A DNA stretch of 64,000 bases from Siphonodentalium dalli (Eukaryota > Mollusca > Scaphopoda > Gadilida > Siphonodentaliidae): positions 249,955,827-250,019,826 of the forward strand of contig CP136064.1 in NCBI GenBank assembly GCA_032622095.1. The letters run 5' to 3'. How positions within the stretch are numbered: the stretch's first letter is position 1; each line of letters starts with the position of its first letter. Below the pieces are notes generated by a model that was given only the letters and a program-made list of their open reading frames with translations, was not told the origin of the DNA and did no database searches. Shown here piece by piece: positions 36,349 through 48,222 of this stretch. The position numbers were made by a program, and so were the translations under genes.

Positions 36349-37203
36349 TCAATATCCAGCCATTTCAGCAAAGGTTTGGTCCAATTCTTCGGTGATGGCT
36401 TTGTATTTGTTCTTATCGTTGAGAAGTTCTTCTTCCAACCGGTCGATTTCCTTCTCCAGCTTTGAAACGGTTCGTTCCGCTTCCGATGCTCGGTTTTCTG
36501 TTGTCTTCAGTCTGTTTGACAAGTCTTGAATCGTCTCGCCGAATGTTTCCTCTCGTTGTCAAGCCTCGTGTTCGCTGATTTCAAGGGACTTCATGTTATT
36601 GCCGACGATTTTCAGTTGTTCTTCTAATTCCTTAAGCTTGTGTTCAGCTGCTTCTAACCTGGTCTCAGCACGCTCCAGATCCAATTCCGTTGTGGTTAGT
36701 TTTCGCGCAGCTTCGTCGTATTTTCTGTCAGAATCGTCTGAGATCCATTTAGTCTGTTCCAGCTCTTTTTCAAGAAGTCCAAACTTCTCGTCCAATGTCT
36801 GATTTGCATTATCTAGAACTTTTCTCTCCCGTTCGCTTTTGTCTGCGGCTTTAGAAGATTCCTCCAACTGCTCAATGGTTAAACTCAACCTTTTCTGCGA
36901 CCTTTCTAGGTCGTCTTCCAGAAGTTGAATTTTTCGACTAAGTCCTCCGATATCGCCTTCACATTCCGACATCCTTTTCTCCGACTCTTCTAGTTTGGTG
37001 TTCGCTTCTTGCAATGACTCGTTCTTATTGTCATGATCCGTCTCAAGATTGGTATATTTTTTCTGCAGCGTACTGTGATCTTCCTCGAGTTTCGACATAG
37101 CTTCCTTAGTTTCTCTCAGCGACTCTTCAAACTGCTCAGCTTGCTCTATAGCAGCTTCTCTGTCCATTTTCATTGACATCATCTTCTTTTTGATAGCGTC
37201 CAT
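36349..37203 (-). pseudogene. TPM: Intronless tropomyosin, full length with one in-frame TGA
   Basis: Tropomyosin is the two-stranded coiled coil that lies along actin filaments. The frame starts [20 protein letters not shown] (strong context GACCATGG) and runs with heptad coiled-coil character through [46 protein letters not shown] and [20 protein letters not shown]. It ends [15 protein letters not shown] and a stop. From ATG to final stop is 855 nt, that is 284 codons plus stop, the canonical length of muscle-type tropomyosin. The only defect seen is TGA at codon 215 (36561-36559), where relatives have Ser (A-S-Q-R-E in molluscs), one substitution away from TCA. The gene has no introns, unlike usual animal tropomyosin genes, so a retrocopy is likely. 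No oligo-A remnant or flanking duplication is visible. A processed pseudogene, a polymorphic nonsense allele and a recoded gene all remain possible. Confidence 0.88.
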
Positions 37204-37315
37204 GGTCAATGGTTGATATTGTGCTAACAATGTTATAACTCCTTCAATATAGAATAACGTCTGAGCAACCCAAAAGGAATGAAATGTGTTGTGATGAGAG
37301 GTCCAACATTCTAGC

Positions 37316-37323
37316 CTTATATA
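37316..37323 (-). promoter_or_regulatory. TATA-like box upstream of the tropomyosin frame
   Basis: The minus strand reads TATATAAG about 113 nt before the tropomyosin ATG. Transcription starting some 30 nt downstream, near 37290 (local TCTCATCAC), would leave a short leader of about 85 nt. The position is suitable, but TATA-like strings are common in this AT-rich sequence. Confidence 0.3.
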
Positions 37324-37990
37324 TCTTATAATATATTGCATAAGTGCATCTGTGTTTTGGTCAGCATAATTATTAATTGGTATCTGCTGAGTGAGAGACC
37401 GGGCACAGCGAGACGCACCGTGATGCACACGTGTGGCGAATATCATTATGATATAGACGATTCGGTTACGACATACCATGACATCCAGAACCACAATATT
37501 CTACAGACGCTTTTTAATATTCGCCGTTAATGTGTAAACAAAACTATATAAACGCTCTGTATAATATTATTTAGAAGAGAACATGGACAGCTGATTAGAA
37601 ACGTTCCCATAGATGGGTTCATAGATAAATGTGTTCATAGACAGATGAATTCACATATTTGATCTATCCATGTTCTGGTATAGAAAACAAATAGTATTCT
37701 TATGGTACGTTCACACACCAGAGAAGATTGCGAGGCAAATTTTCATGAAATTCATCATAGTTGACAATACGTTGCACACTTTCGAGTGATCTGTTATGGC
37801 TTGACAGGACACCGCAATGCACTACCAGCGTAGACCTGTTTAAAATGTTAGGCCCTGGCAGCGCTAACAAACAAGATTTGGTCTTTATAGCTTGAGATCG
37901 GATCTCCGTCTGTTTTCACCGCTAACATTATTGAATAAATTATCGAGTTTGTTTTTTAAAAGAGTGTCCCCCTCGAAAAAGTGATTTTAA

Positions 37991-38484
37991 AGGTACGGTT
38001 GGCCTTGGCGGTGGGTATCCTGTGAAAATATTTCCACCCATCAAAAACCGCCACAAACAGAAAGAACATCAAAATGTAGACAGACTTTGTCCATATACAA
38101 ATAAGAAATATCGCATAAACAGTATGTTATTGTCATTTGTTTGACCATTGTTATGTAAACAAAAGCATAAAAAGTTACTTTTCTGGTGTTTGTTTATATT
38201 ATGATGGTAAACATAAAGAGCGTTCTTTGTTGCTGAATTCCTGATATGGAACTAATAAAGAGCGTTTATAGCAGTTGTGTGTGATTAGCCAATGACACTG
38301 TTCTGTCTTCTGTAACACAATCAGGCTCTTGCTTATGTAAAATATAGTAAGTCTTTATGATAGCATGTTGTTTACGCGATGGTCATGGTATATATGAACG
38401 AAACTGTATGCGTTTTAATGTTTGTCTGTTTACGGTGTTTGGAACAAATATGAATATTTTCGACAACTAAGGCCAACCGTGCCT
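37991..38484 (+). mobile_element. 494-bp element with TTAA target duplication, copy 2
   Basis: This is the second copy of the element at 18299-18792. It starts AGGTACGGTTGGCCTTGG and ends AAGGCCAACCGTGCCT, so its terminal inverted repeat is better preserved. TTAA lies at 37987-37990 and 38485-38488. Internal landmarks shared with copy 1 include AACAGAAAGAACATCAAAAT and TGGTAAACATAAAGAGCGTT. Confidence 0.85.
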
Positions 38485-40590
38485 TTAAAGAGCTTTTTTC
38501 CCCCAAGAAGTAATTTTTAGGTGAATTTGACTTATGTCAGACCGAAGTTGCTCACCTGTGGTGTTGTAAATGTAGCAGACAAATCCGTTATTTAGTCGAA
38601 AGTACGTTATATATAGAGTTGTAGTTCTTTTTGTTACTGAAGATATTCTGAAACGTTTTAATTTCTTTATTCCCAGAATTTGTTTTCTCCAACATCGCTA
38701 TCTAGAATATCTATCCAGCATTTATAGTCTGGCTGTCGGGCTGAAAATATAAGGTCTACCAGGAAAAAAATCTTAACAAGCTAAATTTGGTATCGTTGGA
38801 GAGAGGAGATCTTCGTGTACAACATATCCAAAATCCGCTAAAATCCGCTTTGGGGAAAATGTTCTACAGTGCCCTGAATAGGGGTGGGGTCTGACGTAAA
38901 TTATGACGGTAAGTATACGATATGTTATAGCATTGGGATTACGTAGTTATACAAGTTTGTGTGAAATTGGAGCACCGGAGCGAATTGAGTGACACGGACA
39001 GAAAATAATACAATCACGGCCATAAAATGGCTGTCAAAATGGCCGCAACTCCAAGATATACCACGACGAAAGCAACATATTGGATAACCACATAGGAGTG
39101 GACATACGTATTCGTAATGTACATTCATGTTGTTTAGTATCTTTAAAGGTACACAGATCATTAAAACATCCATCTGAAGGATGTATTGGTCATTTCAACG
39201 CAAGTCAAACCCAACGGTTAAAGTTTTGGTTTTTTGCTTATCCAACATCCAACTGACCGGACAAAATATAATAATTTTGGTCATGCAACACACAAAGTAA
39301 TGTTTCGCCACGCAGTGCATGGTAGTTTCATTGGACATTGTGATTAATCATTGAATATAACACATACACTGAAGTGCACACCCTTGTGGTATACAGACTA
39401 GTTAGATTTATGGAATTTGCTACACTCTCCGTGATAATATACCATACACATATGTCCCAATGCTTATCACACTGCAAAGAAACACCAATCTCTTCAATAG
39501 ATTAGCGCCATATATCACGAGATCAAAGAGATGGTACATCTCACATATTATTTATGACTAATTTTCACGCAGCTACCAAACCGGTTTATTATTGGAACAT
39601 TTTGTTCAAATTACTTAAGTCCCCACTTTACAACTGGAATATACTACCACGCAATGCACAATATTAATTGTCAGTATCGTTTTGTTTTAAAATATCTTAC
39701 CAATACCACCCACGTAATTGTGCTAAATAGCAGGGGATCATCGTTTAAAGCTGTTATTTCAGCGTTGAACATTCGCTAAATGTTGCTATTTGTGGTTTTG
39801 TGTACAGCAACTATATGTAACTTTAGGGATAAGGGGCAAACGCGGTGACGCGGTTGCAGAAATCGTAGTACTTTTCGCTTATATGTGGCTTTGGTGAATA
39901 TAACTAAATATAATTTCCAGATATAAACACAGTCTCAGCCACATTATATGTAAACCATATCGGTCAAGTTTAGAATTTATTGAAGATTTGTTTTGTACTC
40001 CTTTGTGTTTTGATAAATTGTGTTCATTATATACCACCATGCATTCTTGTGATAATAGCGAAATATTCGTGTTTTGTCACCTGATTAGAGGCAACTATGA
40101 TTAATAGTTTGAAATATGGACAATAGGATCTTCAGATTTTACCCAAAACTATATGCATATATCTTATATTGTTCTATAGCAGTGCATCTTGGAAGGGTTA
40201 ATGTTGTAGATATAAAAATTAATGCTGATCGGTCACATTCACGAGACTGCTCTGACTACATATATTTCTGCTTCTAGAAAAGATCACAGAATCAATACAT
40301 CCATATCAAATCGCATTTAACTGTTTGATTACACATATAATCACACGATTCAACATAAAAAGTACATATAGAACTGCGTTATTGTTTCGATTCTGTGCGC
40401 CCAAAGGTCCAGATATAAGCGTTGCATGAGACCCTTCTTTCGATTGCTCTCTCGTGAGATTCATTAGGGAGATTTCTTACATCTCTGATCAAACGTTTAT
40501 CTTATACTCTGCAATGAATATCCTCAAATAATTCGAGTGTTTGTTCTATCTTATAGGACTAGCAATTACATGTTGCACTAATTGTAAATT
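38485..40590. other. No gene seen; one short ATGGCGGCC-family fragment
   Basis: 38815-38850 holds AACATATCCAAAATCCGCTA, and 39025-39060 holds AAAATGGCTGTCAAAATGGC; both are fragments of the dispersed family seen at 24838. The rest is AT-rich with no open frame of note. Confidence 0.4.
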
Positions 40591-40900
40591 TCATTCAGTT
40601 TTCTCCATTTTGGCGGCCGTTTTGGGAAAGACATTCTACAAATATGGTTTACGGCTAAACATTGTTTGTAAATATTTAAATTTATTACGAATTTGGCATT
40701 TATTGTTGCACCTACCACAGAAATTCAACAATTTCAGATATTAACAACCATATTGGGCGCCATTTTGAATAGAGAATTTTCCCCAAAGCGGATTTTAGCG
40801 GATTTTGGATATGTTATTCCTCAGATTCTGCCCTACAAAATTACACCAAAAACAGCTTGTTAATATTTTTTTCTAGGTCCAATGCTTCAACGACCAGACT
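40590..40900 (-). repeat. Dispersed repeat of the ATGGCGGCC family, fragment
   Basis: TTTTGGCGGCCGTTTTGG near 40609, then GGGCGCCATTTTGAATAGAG and GCGGATTTTAGCGGATTTTG, then a degraded ending (AACGACCAG), in the same orientation as 28262-29112. Confidence 0.7.
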
Positions 40901-41023
40901 ATTAGTCAACTCGCCACGACCGCCTATATAGGCTGCAGTCACACACTGGAAATTTTTCGAATTGAATTGTTTATTTGCATATAGTCAACATTTAAGTTGC
41001 AACAATGCCGTTACATATTTTGA

Positions 41024-41172
41024 GGATCTACAACTCGTCCCCAGTTTATAGTGGATTTTACAAAACGAGTCCAGTAAATTAGGTCAGGACCGAGCCTTTG
41101 GCGAGGTCCATACCTAATTTACTGGACGAGATTTGTAAATTCCGCTATAAACTGGGGACGAGTTGTAGATTC
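41024..41172. mobile_element. 149-bp palindromic MITE-like element
   Basis: The arms contain TCTACAACTCGTCCCCAGTT, TATAGTGGA and CCAGTAAATTAGGT, mirrored on the right as ACCTAATTTACTGGACGAG and AACTGGGGACGAGTTGTAGA. The loop holds GACCGAGCCTTTGGCGAGGTC, itself a small stem. Only this copy is in the window. Confidence 0.8.
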
Positions 41173-41559
41173 TATTTATTACATGATCCAAAACCTCGAT
41201 AAAACATTCTTAAGTCAACAAATGGGACCTGAAACTAACATTGGCTTCTATAATCCATGCGATGACGTTTCACGTAACTTTACGTTGTTTGCCCGCGTAT
41301 AAGAATAGTCCCACATAATAAATACTGTCGTATTTAATGGCGTATAATTAATGAAATAACTGTTCAAACTCTTCATTCATCAAAGTGTGTTGGAAAAATA
41401 TTGGAAGCTGTAGTATTTTTGAGACGTAGCATACGTGATGTAAACAGACGACAAACCGGAAGTCAAAGGTCACCTGACACTATTTCCTGTTATTAAACGA
41501 ACGTTTAATATCACAATTTATAAAATGGGTTTATTGAATGGAATAAGGGTAGGATCATG

Positions 41560-41648
<89 letters not shown>
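41560..41648. repeat. (AT)n microsatellite, about 89 bp, with one GC interruption
   Basis: Alternating AT on both sides of TATAGCTATA, a perfect self-complementary tract. The Tyr-Ile open stretch across it is an artefact. Confidence 0.95.
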
Positions 41649-41658
<10 letters not shown>

Positions 41659-41799
41659 AAATATTTACATATCAGATTCAACATATGCATATATACGGAA
41701 CAAGTTACATTTACTAAGTTTAAAGTAAACTGGATTATAACTTATAACGTCGTTAATATACAGTACCAGTCAAAATAAGTGGTATATTAATCTCGCTAT

Positions 41800-41940
41800 T
41801 TTCGCGCCCAATATCGCAATAATATTGCAACTGGGAACGCTTATAAGCGCGCCGCTTGGGATATTATTGCAATATTTTGCGCTTAATATCGCAATATTTC
41901 ACGCTTAGTATTGCGATATCGCGCGCTTAATATTACGACA
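41800..41940. repeat. Cluster of GCGC(T)TAATATCGCAATA-type short palindromic motifs
   Basis: CGCCCAATATCGCAATAATA, AATATTTTGCGCTTAATATC, CACGCTTAGTATTGCGATA and CGCGCGCTTAATATTACGAC repeat a GCGCTTAATATTGC theme about five times. It is similar in style, but not identical, to the cluster at 33370-33860. Confidence 0.6.
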
Positions 41941-42469
41941 TAAAAATGTGACATTTAGCGCAAATTTTGGCTTCTTCTATATTGAAATAAAAATTATTGT
42001 GAATATATTGTACTCATCCTAAAATTCGTTTCGTGGTTTGTCACATGATTTAAAGGGGCGATAAAATATACTCCATTTTATCACGGTCAAGGTTTTCGAG
42101 AGATGGCAGTATACGTGAAATTTATTTCGGTTCGGATTTCCTCACATACAAACGAGAGGCCGATCACGATCGGCAGATGTTTAACCCATCCCTTGGCGAT
42201 AGTAAATTGTTATAATCAGAATCATAGTCTTTTAATGTTGAATTATAGAGTATACTGTTATGATATGAAGTAGTATATGGCAAATGTACATAATAACCAG
42301 TAATAACACAAATTATTGGAATGTATGAGTCAATATAGAAGGGTTAATATAACGTCTAAACTCTAGAGCCTGTCACCACTATCATAGTATAAGCAGTTCT
42401 ATTCATGTTGTTGCAAATTGCCATGTGAGATATCAAAATAATATAATTATTTATTTAATGGAAAAGGTT

Positions 42470-43240
42470 AAAAGACATGGAATGGGTAAAAGGGGTTAAA
42501 TCACCTATCTCTGCCCTGTTTGATCCAATGTAGTCCCATCATCCAAGGACTTAGAGAGCTCCATTGGTCTAGTTAAATAAATTCACATTAAGTTGTGGTT
42601 AATAAGATAGCTAAATCAATTTATCCAATAATTCACTAATTTGTGTCTCTTATACAGAGGGAACATATGAGGGCTATAAATAACTCTCAATAAACCATGT
42701 CTTTTTATCTCTCTCACAGAGAAGCTGTGAGGCTGAGGTATTCATTAATTGTAAGTTACTTGGGTTATAATTGGATAATTCTTAGTTGAAAAAGGGCCAT
42801 ATCTCTGGTATAACAAATTGGATCTAACCCATATTCAAACTCGTTCTGTATTTTGAGTTGAGAAACTCATATACCAAATTTGGCTCCTATCAGATGAAAA
42901 ATGGTTGCTTTATCGAAGTATGTGTGAACTATATGTCAAAGGACCATAACTCCATTAAAAAACATCCGATCAAACCCATATTCGAACTCAATCAGTATGT
43001 TGGTCTGAGAACCTCATATACCATATTTGGTTACAATCAGATAAAAAATGTTTGAGTTATGTCAGAATTAATGAATTCTAAGTCAAAAAAGGGCCATAAC
43101 TCTGTAAAAAAAACTCTGTAAAGTGTCTACGGACGGACAGACGGACGGACAGACGGACGGACGGACGAACGACGAGTGGTCAATCCGGACAACGACACTA
43201 TGTTTACCATACATGGTATGGGTAAACATTAAAAGTGCGT
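42470..43240 (+). repeat. Probable LINE 3' tail of a bivalve-common type
   Basis: Two imperfect units of the phrase 'AAACTC(A/G)...ATATACCA(A/T)ATTTGG' and 'GGGCCATAACTCTG' are followed by a (GGAC)n tract (43128-43170) and GTGGTCAATCCGGACAACGA. Untranslated tails of this kind are common in bivalve genomes. No reverse transcriptase remains here. Confidence 0.55.
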
Positions 43241-44136
43241 CTATTTCAGACATAGTTTAATAATAAAATCCGGGAAGACAAGACATAAAATCCTGCCAGA
43301 CAAGACATAAAAAGCAATACTTCCATTTGTATCACTCAGTGATAATGATCTGTTCGGGATATATGGGAAATCGTGTTATAGCACGGAAGGGAAAATTGAA
43401 AAAACACTTTGGATCAAAGGTTTTTGTTTTGTGAAGTCCTACTATTATAATAAAACTGTGCAGTTACCGTTCTGCGGTCAATGGCTGTCTCCGGTGGAGA
43501 CCAATGTTTTGGTTGGTGCTAAAACTCGTCGATTTCGTGCCTTTGTCTTCTTTCTCGTCCACTCCTTCTCTTACTACATATTATTCATTTAATCGATTTC
43601 CAGAACGAACTGACACGATACTAAAAGGAAATAAGTATTAATTCCCACCAATGCGTAAGTGATCATACGGATGTGTATTTGCTAAACCGGCAGTAATGTT
43701 CTATAGAGATAAACATGTCGTGCTTCTGTGATATTCTTTACTGATTGGTGTGTTGATTGTTCTAAATGGTTACATATCGTTAAGGTATATTTTTATTGGG
43801 ACCCACAAAATTTCCACAATATACAATAAAATTACACATATTATTATAAACATATAGGTTGGTGTGGGCACAGAGGATCGGAGCACAAATTTCCGACTTA
43901 TAGGAGCTCCACTCCTCTGGGATTCAGATATAATATACTCTAATAGATGCTTTATATATTAAGATATGGGTTCAAAATATTTGCTGTTTGGCTGCGGGTA
44001 TGGCTGTTGTTGTGGCTATGATCTCGCGTTAATTGGGAGTATATATATATATATATATATAGGATACAAATTTGATATGAGAATTATGAGGTCTGCCGAG
44101 GAAATAAATGAATGTACTGTCTTGAAAATGTGCGTA
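43240..44136. other. No gene seen; 3' flank of the PHYHD1-like gene
   Basis: AT-rich sequence with an (AT)n at 44040-44060 and an alternative AATAAA (minus strand) at about 43792. A small inverted repeat lies near 43861-43920 (GAGGATCGGAGC / GGAGCTCCACTCCTC). Confidence 0.4.
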
Positions 44137-44142
44137 TTTAAT
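44137..44142 (-). terminator. Possible polyadenylation signal ATTAAA for the PHYHD1-like gene
   Basis: The plus-strand TTTAAT reads ATTAAA on the gene strand, about 80 nt after the stop codon. ATTAAA is the commonest variant signal. AATAAA (plus TTTATT) occurs further on at about 43792-43797 and could be used instead. In AT-rich DNA such hexamers are frequent, so this is only positional support. Confidence 0.35.
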
Positions 44143-44223
44143 GTTTCACTGTAGTGCGGAATACCAAACAGGATGATATCTTTTTCAAAGACTGCATTTG
44201 TTGCAACTCATTTAGAATTCCGA

Positions 44224-44546
44224 TTAAGTTTGATACATATGAGGGAATGGAAGTTTTGGTGTCGGCTGCAGCCAATTCTCAGCCGACCAATGGCTACCGT
44301 CAGCGTCATACAGATGGAACGTGTAGATGTGCCGCGATTTATCCGAAACATTCCTCTCGCTTTTATGGACGACCTGACCATTCAACGCGACCAACGTTCC
44401 CTTCTTCACCTCAACCGGAATGAAGTCTGATTCCTTGTATTCAACAGGTTCGCTAGTGAATATACATGTCGGTTCTTTGGATCCGGGTGACCACGCCTTG
44501 TTCCGAATCATCCGTCGCGCTTTGTGAACACCCTCTTTATGTGAAC
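44224..44546 (-). CDS. PHYHD1: PHYHD1-like protein, coding exon 2 (completes Gly186, residues 187-292, stop)
   Basis: The exon starts immediately after TACACATTCCAG and reads SHKEGVHKARRMIRN, the expected continuation of LSFIAG in PHYHD1. The distal iron ligand is His246 in GQVVHKSERN, and Arg257 in SRHIYTFHLYD is the expected 2-oxoglutarate carboxylate ligand. WSAENWLQPTPKLPFP near the C-terminus is close to the WSPENWLQPT-ELPFP ending of vertebrate PHYHD1. With exon 1 the full triad (His151, Asp153, His246) is present, so the enzyme should be active. It ends with TAA at 44226-44224. A near-duplicate of its splice acceptor lies about 350 bp upstream at 44874-44904. Confidence 0.92.
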
Positions 44547-44873
44547 CTGGAATGTGTACAACATATTAACATCCAGTATATAGGTATATATGGTAAATTT
44601 TTGGCACAGATGCATGTATAATTATGTACTTGTCTCAGACATGCCAATCGTTGCCATGATACAACCGTCATGCAATTAGATTGGATACACCATTCCGTTA
44701 TTTCAAAATATTATTCCATTTCACGTTGTCGTTTTATGACTTGAATTGCAGTTATATATAGGGCGGCAGGAAGACGGCCCATTTGGCCATGTCGCTCCTG
44801 TACAATATATAGGTATATAGGTATTGTTACCAAATGTCTATATATTGTACAAATAAAAACTACTATAACTAAT

Positions 44874-44904
44874 ACTACACCCTCTTTGTGTGAACCTGGA
44901 ATAT
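44874..44904 (-). other. Duplicated copy of the exon 2 splice acceptor (decoy acceptor)
   Basis: The plus-strand sequence CACCCTCTTTGTGTGAACCT followed by GGAATATGAC nearly repeats 44528-44555, which holds the true acceptor and first codons of exon 2. On the gene strand this copy reads a similar ...TTCCAG followed by GTTCACACAAAGAGG. If it were used, the frame would read G-S-H-K-E-G-V and then stop (TAG), so it would truncate the enzyme before the distal histidine. It looks like the remnant of a local duplication of about 350 bp. Confidence 0.55.
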
Positions 44905-45555
44905 GACTGAATTAGTTACTCCCGTGTTTTCGCGTTGCTACTGGTTACCTTGAAGGTTCCGGAAATTGTGACATATAATAGTAACCAGGTTGCATTACAT
45001 AGAGCCTCGGATCCGGGACTCAACCTTCTCAATAAGTCGTGAGGTGGAGCCCAATATCAGTTCATTGTACCGGTGGTGATAATTAGTCAAGTACAAACCA
45101 TTGTTGTTTCTAGGTTCCGTGATACTTAGGATGGTAAGAGGGGCAATTCGATTAAGATATTGGTCCGACGGGATATCTAGGAAAGTTGTGCAGCAACGTT
45201 TCAAGACAACTGGTCAGTAAATGAAAAAAGAAAGTCGCCGGCAAAATTGTGCATGTCGAAAAGGACATTACTATTTCTTTGGCTTCCCGGTAAAAAAAAT
45301 ATTTTATTCGAGTCGAGGAACCCACCCATCAAAACTCAGAGTGATCAGATATCGATTATTGAAATTTGTTATTTCCCGATATATGTAATTGTTGGCGGCC
45401 TGGCAAATATTCGTCAAGTCGACGGTCTCGGACCAAATTGCGGACGAAGATGGATAACTCTAAAATTAAATGGCTTTGGGTGATAGATATTTGACATATC
45501 TCGTTGAATACAATGTTGATAAATAACACGTTTTTTGTTGTTGCAATTTTATAAT

Positions 45556-48222
45556 GTACTAGCAGGGTTACCCGGCGTTGCCCAGGTAAATGTATGCTGT
45601 GGATATTTGTTGGGAATAGAGAATGCTCTTGCTTAAAGTGTTATACGTTTTCTCATAAATTGTATATTCAAATAGCATCACAATACACGATTATTACAGT
45701 CACGGAATATAAGTAGTGGCTCACCTTGTCAATTGTCATTCTGTTTATCGCGATTAATCCGTTCCACCAATAATGAAGTATTTATTTATTTACAACTGCG
45801 TATACATTAGACGTTATAATATGATACATGAACATCACAAACACATTAGTTCGATAAAAGATGATAATTGGGTTTTACATATTGAGATGTATCAATCAAT
45901 GTAGTGGGTTGGACTAAGATCTCGAGGACACCTGGATATCATATCGCCATGAAGATACAGATGTTTCAAAGAAATTTCCAGGTGCTCCTCTGTTTATGGT
46001 GCTATATATTGACTAAATAGTCTTAGTTTAAACGAAATGTTGCTGCCCAATATATCAGCTACATGTGCCAGGCACAGAGCGAGATTTTGAGTTGTTTATG
46101 TCAGTCGATGAGTCTGTAATAAAACCCTTGTCAGATGTCAGTATTGGTAGGATCCTGAAAAGTCTTGCATGTGCTACTAACATTTTCTTGTACATCAAAA
46201 GAAACTATATTTGACTGCACACTGTGACCAATATTTTTGAACAGGCCTTCCATATCTCTTGACAAATTGTAACTTTTTGTGGAAACTGTATTGAATGGAA
46301 CAGACTAAATTTTGTTATTATATATATGCAATCCTCTGACGGTTCGAGGTCTCTCAGTTTGCACGAATATATGTATATCTTCAATAGAATGATAAATATA
46401 CGTTTAATGCTTCTTCTAGTTATCTCTTTTTGCTAGCTCATTGTGTGAATGCCTTGATTGCCATTCCCATATAAATATGACTGTTAAGACGATATAATTG
46501 CGCAAGTGACTTATGTGGGTCACCATATGTCGGGATTATGAAATGTGAACGCCCATGCAACTACTTAAAATGATATGGAGATGGCCTGGTGAATGTATAT
46601 CACTTATATGTGGATATCGGCGAATAGCAATCTTATCAATGATAGTGCATATACGCTCGCCACCCGTGACGCAAACGACACCAAATGTGATTTAATTCAT
46701 GGTATAATCATCAGAGAAAAACGTGTATGAATTTGGGTGGAATTTGGTTTATTAAATCAATTGTTGATGCAACGCTGACTCGAACAACGCCATATTGCGA
46801 AGGTGATTGTGTATTCGTTTGGTGGAAATCAGCGACAAAACTATTTCACCATATTTTTTAAATTTCCACTCCCACCAACAGCGTCATTTTTAGAAAAAAT
46901 TAACCCGCACCATTATCTTCCTTGTAAAAAGTTACCCCTCTTAGAACGCCTTGGTGCCGTCTCGATTGTACCGAGTGAAGTTATATATAGAACGCACACA
47001 GACAGACAAAAAAGACAGACAGACAGCACGATTTTATTTCTTGTATCATTTGAGAAGAACGTGTCTGAATTTGATGGTAATTGGTACTAAAAATATTTTG
47101 TATCAGTTTTGGTGACCCCCCCCCCCCCCCCCCCCCCCCCGTCCCTATTTCGGACTCAAGCTGCACACACTAAGACTCATTAGAGATTAGAGATGCATAT
47201 ATATGAAAATGGTGAAAATTGGCGAGTATACAAATTCGTATCAAATTTAAGGTCCCCATATCTCTCACCCATAGGGCACCATTTTGGTGTATCTAAACCA
47301 CACGATAAGATTCCTCGTATCCCGGAAAAGAAATATGTATCAATCTTGTGGAAATCGGCACCTAAACATATAGATATAATGTTTTGTCTCCCTCTCATCT
47401 CTACCCGCACCGACTCGAATGGCCCCACTTGTGACATCCTAAACCACACGATTACCCTCCTGATATCATAGAGATGATTGTTTATAAGTTTGGTGATAAT
47501 CGGCGACTAAACAATTTTTTTTTTATCCAATTTGGTGCCAATCCCTCCCCTCTCCATCTCTCGCCTAAAACAGCACCACTATGGCGTCTTTAAATCACGA
47601 TTAGATTCCTCACCCCCTCCCAATCTCTCATCCAAAAACAACCATGTTAAATCACACAATTAGATTCCTTGTATCACGAAGAAGAATATATATCCATTTG
47701 GTGGAAATCGGCGCTAAAATTAGTTTTATCAATTTTGGGTGCCCCTCTCCCCTTCCGTTCATCCCTGACTCAAACGACGCCACTTTTGACATATTTAAAC
47801 CAAACCGTTGGATTCTTCATATCATGGGGATGATTATATGTAAGTTTCGTGGCAATCGGCGACAGAAAATAAAAATCTGCGCCACCCCCCCCCCCCCCCC
47901 CCCCCCCTCTCCGCGGCACCCTTGACGCGAACGGCGCGACTTTTGCCATATTTAAACCACGCCATTATATTCCACATATTATGGGGATGATTATATATAA
48001 GTTTGGTGGCAATCGGCGACAAATTTTTTTTTCAGCCCCTCCCCTTTTTCTGTCCCTGACAACAACGGCGTCACTTTAGAAAATTCTAACCCCGACCATT
48101 ATCTTTCTCGTAAAAAAGCTACTCCTAGTAGACCCCTTTGGCATCAGTCTAGATGGTCCCCTGTGAATTTATATAGACAGACAGACAGACAGACAGACAT
48201 TCGCAAATATAGATATAGATAG
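45556..48222 (+). mobile_element. Composite repeat from a CCCGGCGTTGCCC motif to an (ACAG)n tail
   Basis: It begins with GCAGGGTTACCCGGCGTTGC, a string I associate with the start of widespread invertebrate repeats, and ends with (GACA)n at 48175-48198 plus AGATATAGATAG. A similar terminal block occurs internally (46903-47030), so two related units appear to be joined. It contains no coding frame. The boundaries and class are inferred. Confidence 0.45.
46790..48010 (+). repeat. Degenerate tandem array, period about 150 bp, with polyC tracts
   Basis: The phrase TTTGGTGGAAATCGGCGAC or close variants recur near 46818, 47210, 47346, 47498, 47694, 47845 and 48003, mostly followed by a C-rich stretch, AACG(A/G)CGCCACTTT and TTTAAACCACACGATTAGAT. 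Two of the C-rich stretches have expanded to pure C runs of 25 (47116-47140) and 23 (47885-47907). Confidence 0.75.

Noticed and set aside
36593-36802. Ser-rich 69-codon plus-strand frame
   Set aside because: Antisense shadow of the tropomyosin coding sequence.
41525-41728. 67-codon Tyr-Ile frame
   Set aside because: Translation of (AT)n.
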